Source: Asticcacaulis sp. AC466 | GTDB lineage: Bacteria; Pseudomonadota; Alphaproteobacteria; Caulobacterales; Caulobacteraceae | DNA: 64,000 bases | NCBI RefSeq assembly: GCF_000495815.1 | Contig: NZ_AWGE01000005.1 | Span: 310,001-374,000 of the forward strand | Reading direction: 5' to 3' | Shown: positions 62,883 through 64,000 of the stretch, one piece after another | Layout of the letters: each line of letters starts with the position of its first letter | How positions within the stretch are numbered: the first letter of the stretch is position 1 | Position numbers and translations under genes: made by a program | The notes under the pieces: model-generated | Database searches by the model: none | What the model was told of the DNA's origin: nothing | What the model saw: the letters and a program-made list of their open reading frames with translations, nothing else

Positions 62883-64000
62883 TAGTCTGACCTATATGTC
62901 CGCCCTGTGGCATGGGCGTAACCGTAGCCGCGCGGGGCTGGCGCGTCATCAAAACCGGCTGTGGCATAGACTTCGGGCAGATTTCGGTCGCTATGCTGCT
63001 TTGCGTGATTATCGACACAACGATTTTCGGGCCTTGCCCGTTGTAAGCGTTGAGACATATCGAGAAAACTTTCAATATTACAATATATTGAACTTATCTC
63101 ATCAACAACTGAATGACCTGTTATCTGTGCCGATGGGGTTTAGTGTTGGCCACTCTACAGGCACGTCCGGCGGCGCGCGGGGCGTGTTCATCACCTCAAC
63201 TGCGGAACGGACCCTCTATACGGGCCAGATCATGGCGAAACTTCTCAAGCCAAGCGCGCTTCTGCGCGTTCGAAAAGTGGCCTTGTGCTTGCGGGCGTCG
63301 GATGAACTGTATCGGTCCGGCCGGCGCCTGGACATGCGCTTTTTTCCCCTCGGACCGGACAGCGCCGCCGCCGTCGCCGAATTCAACCCGGACCTGCTTA
63401 TCGCGCCGTCTCAGGTTCTGCTGGCCCTGGCTGCGGCGCATAAATTGCCTGACTTGAAACACCTCTATTATGGCGCCGAGACGCTGAATGATATTGAACG
63501 TGCCTTTATCACCGACCGGTTGGGTGTGCGGCCCGATCCCATCTATCAAGCGACGGAGGGATTTCTGGGAGCACCGTGTCGGCAGGGAACACTGCACCTC
63601 AACGAAGATACCCTGATCGTCGAGCGTGAGCCCTTGCCGGGTGGACGCTTTCGCCCGATCGTCACCGACCTTTTGCGTCGGACACAGGCGGTCGTGCGGT
63701 TGCGCCTGGACGACATTCTGGAGCCGACGACCTGTCTGTGCGGATCGATTCGGGCCGCCGTCCGCCCGGTTGAAGGACGGGTACAGGACATCTGGTGCTG
63801 GTCCGACCGCCAGGTTTTTCCGCGTGAGGTAGAAGACCACCTAGCGCCGCTGATACCGGCAGACCATCCCTGGGTTGCCACCGGGCACCCGAACGGCATC
63901 CGGCTGGCGTGCCGCAACGAACATGCCCCCAGATTGGCTGAGGCCTTGTTCGTCTTTGGCCAGCCGGTAGAACATGTCGAATACAGAGCGGACATGGACT
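62875..64000 (+). CDS. adenylate-forming enzyme related to coenzyme F390 synthetase (partial)
   Basis: Read from ATG 62875 to the window end without a stop (375 residues so far). ATP-binding loop STGTSGG at residues 94-100 (GHSTGTSGGARGVF), LYYGAETLNDIER, and YQATEGFLGAPC. A late GGRFRPIVTDLLRRTQAVVRLRLDD region followed by CLCGS resembles phenylacetate-CoA ligase/F390 synthetase-like enzymes. It would activate a carboxylic acid as AMP-ester for the ketosynthase pathway. The 3' end is outside the window. Confidence 0.85.
   Translation, partial: MSNSLTYMSALWHGRNRSRAGLARHQNRLWHRLRADFGRYAALRDYRHNDFRALPVVSVETYRENFQYYNILNLSHQQLNDLLSVPMGFSVGHSTGTSGGARGVFITSTAERTLYTGQIMAKLLKPSALLRVRKVALCLRASDELYRSGRRLDMRFFPLGPDSAAAVAEFNPDLLIAPSQVLLALAAAHKLPDLKHLYYGAETLNDIERAFITDRLGVRPDPIYQATEGFLGAPCRQGTLHLNEDTLIVEREPLPGGRFRPIVTDLLRRTQAVVRLRLDDILEPTTCLCGSIRAAVRPVEGRVQDIWCWSDRQVFPREVEDHLAPLIPADHPWVATGHPNGIRLACRNEHAPRLAEALFVFGQPVEHVEYRADMD

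Overview
The window reads as an alphaproteobacterial chromosome segment, most likely Caulobacterales (Caulobacter/Asticcacaulis/Phenylobacterium type). Grounds for this: high but not extreme GC, densely packed genes, six TonB-dependent receptors (TBDRs) in 64 kb, one of them of the long Xanthomonas/Caulobacter TBDR class, and receptors paired with a FecI/FecR system, a tryptophan-halogenase-family flavoprotein, glycosidases and an MFS sugar carrier. The genus is inference. I saw no rRNA, tRNA, CRISPR array, insertion sequence or prophage gene.

Layout. 1-4067 (minus): ECF sigma factor, FecR anti-sigma factor and STN-containing TBDR, the receptor cut by the window edge. 4383-8270: a 1295-residue secreted LamG/unknown/CARDB-like protein. 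8329-10469: membrane-bound LytTR regulator divergent from a lone FtsX-type permease. 10634-13108: methionine importer metNIQ. 13318-16373: FIST sensor overlapping a PAS-GGDEF-EAL protein. 16471-21622: five overlapping genes, TlpA thioredoxin, DUF4266 lipoprotein, DUF3570 outer-membrane protein, ApbE flavin transferase and DsbD-like reductase, which look like one cell-envelope redox/flavinylation system. 21676-32889: an alpha-galactoside/sucrose locus with LacI regulator, fructokinase, amylosucrase, TBDR, tryptophan-halogenase-like protein, GH27 alpha-galactosidase and MFS transporter. 33047-41706: VIT1/CCC1 metal carrier, heavy-metal-type RND pump with adaptor and outer-membrane lipoprotein, and an EamA-response regulator-histidine kinase operon. 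41901-46714: acid phosphatase, ridA, dadA, alr and a LysR regulator. 46893-56019: a convergent pair of related TBDRs, then a secreted esterase divergent from the long TBDR. 56067-59795: TBDR plus Tat-exported class-V aminotransferase-fold protein. 60089-64000: ketosynthase III, short-chain reductase, MBL hydrolase and adenylate-forming enzyme, running off the end.

How the genes may work together. In the sugar locus, raffinose-like sugars would cross the outer membrane through the TBDR and lose galactose in the periplasm. Sucrose would then be imported and split by amylosucrase into glucan and fructose, and fructose would be phosphorylated by the ROK kinase. Two LacI-type palindromes lie in the divergent promoter region. 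In the metal/two-component region the same CTGAA-N6-CTGAA direct repeat (11-bp period, typical of OmpR-family sites) lies before both the RND operon and the phosphatase/two-component operon, suggesting one regulon.

The strongest candidates for an undescribed system are the TlpA-DUF4266-DUF3570-ApbE-DsbD operon, whose DUF3570 protein carries a D-x-x-T-G-A-T sequence resembling ApbE flavinylation sites, and the OleA/OleD-like biosynthetic cluster at the right edge. All functions are assigned by reading motifs and recalled family knowledge; no database search was run.
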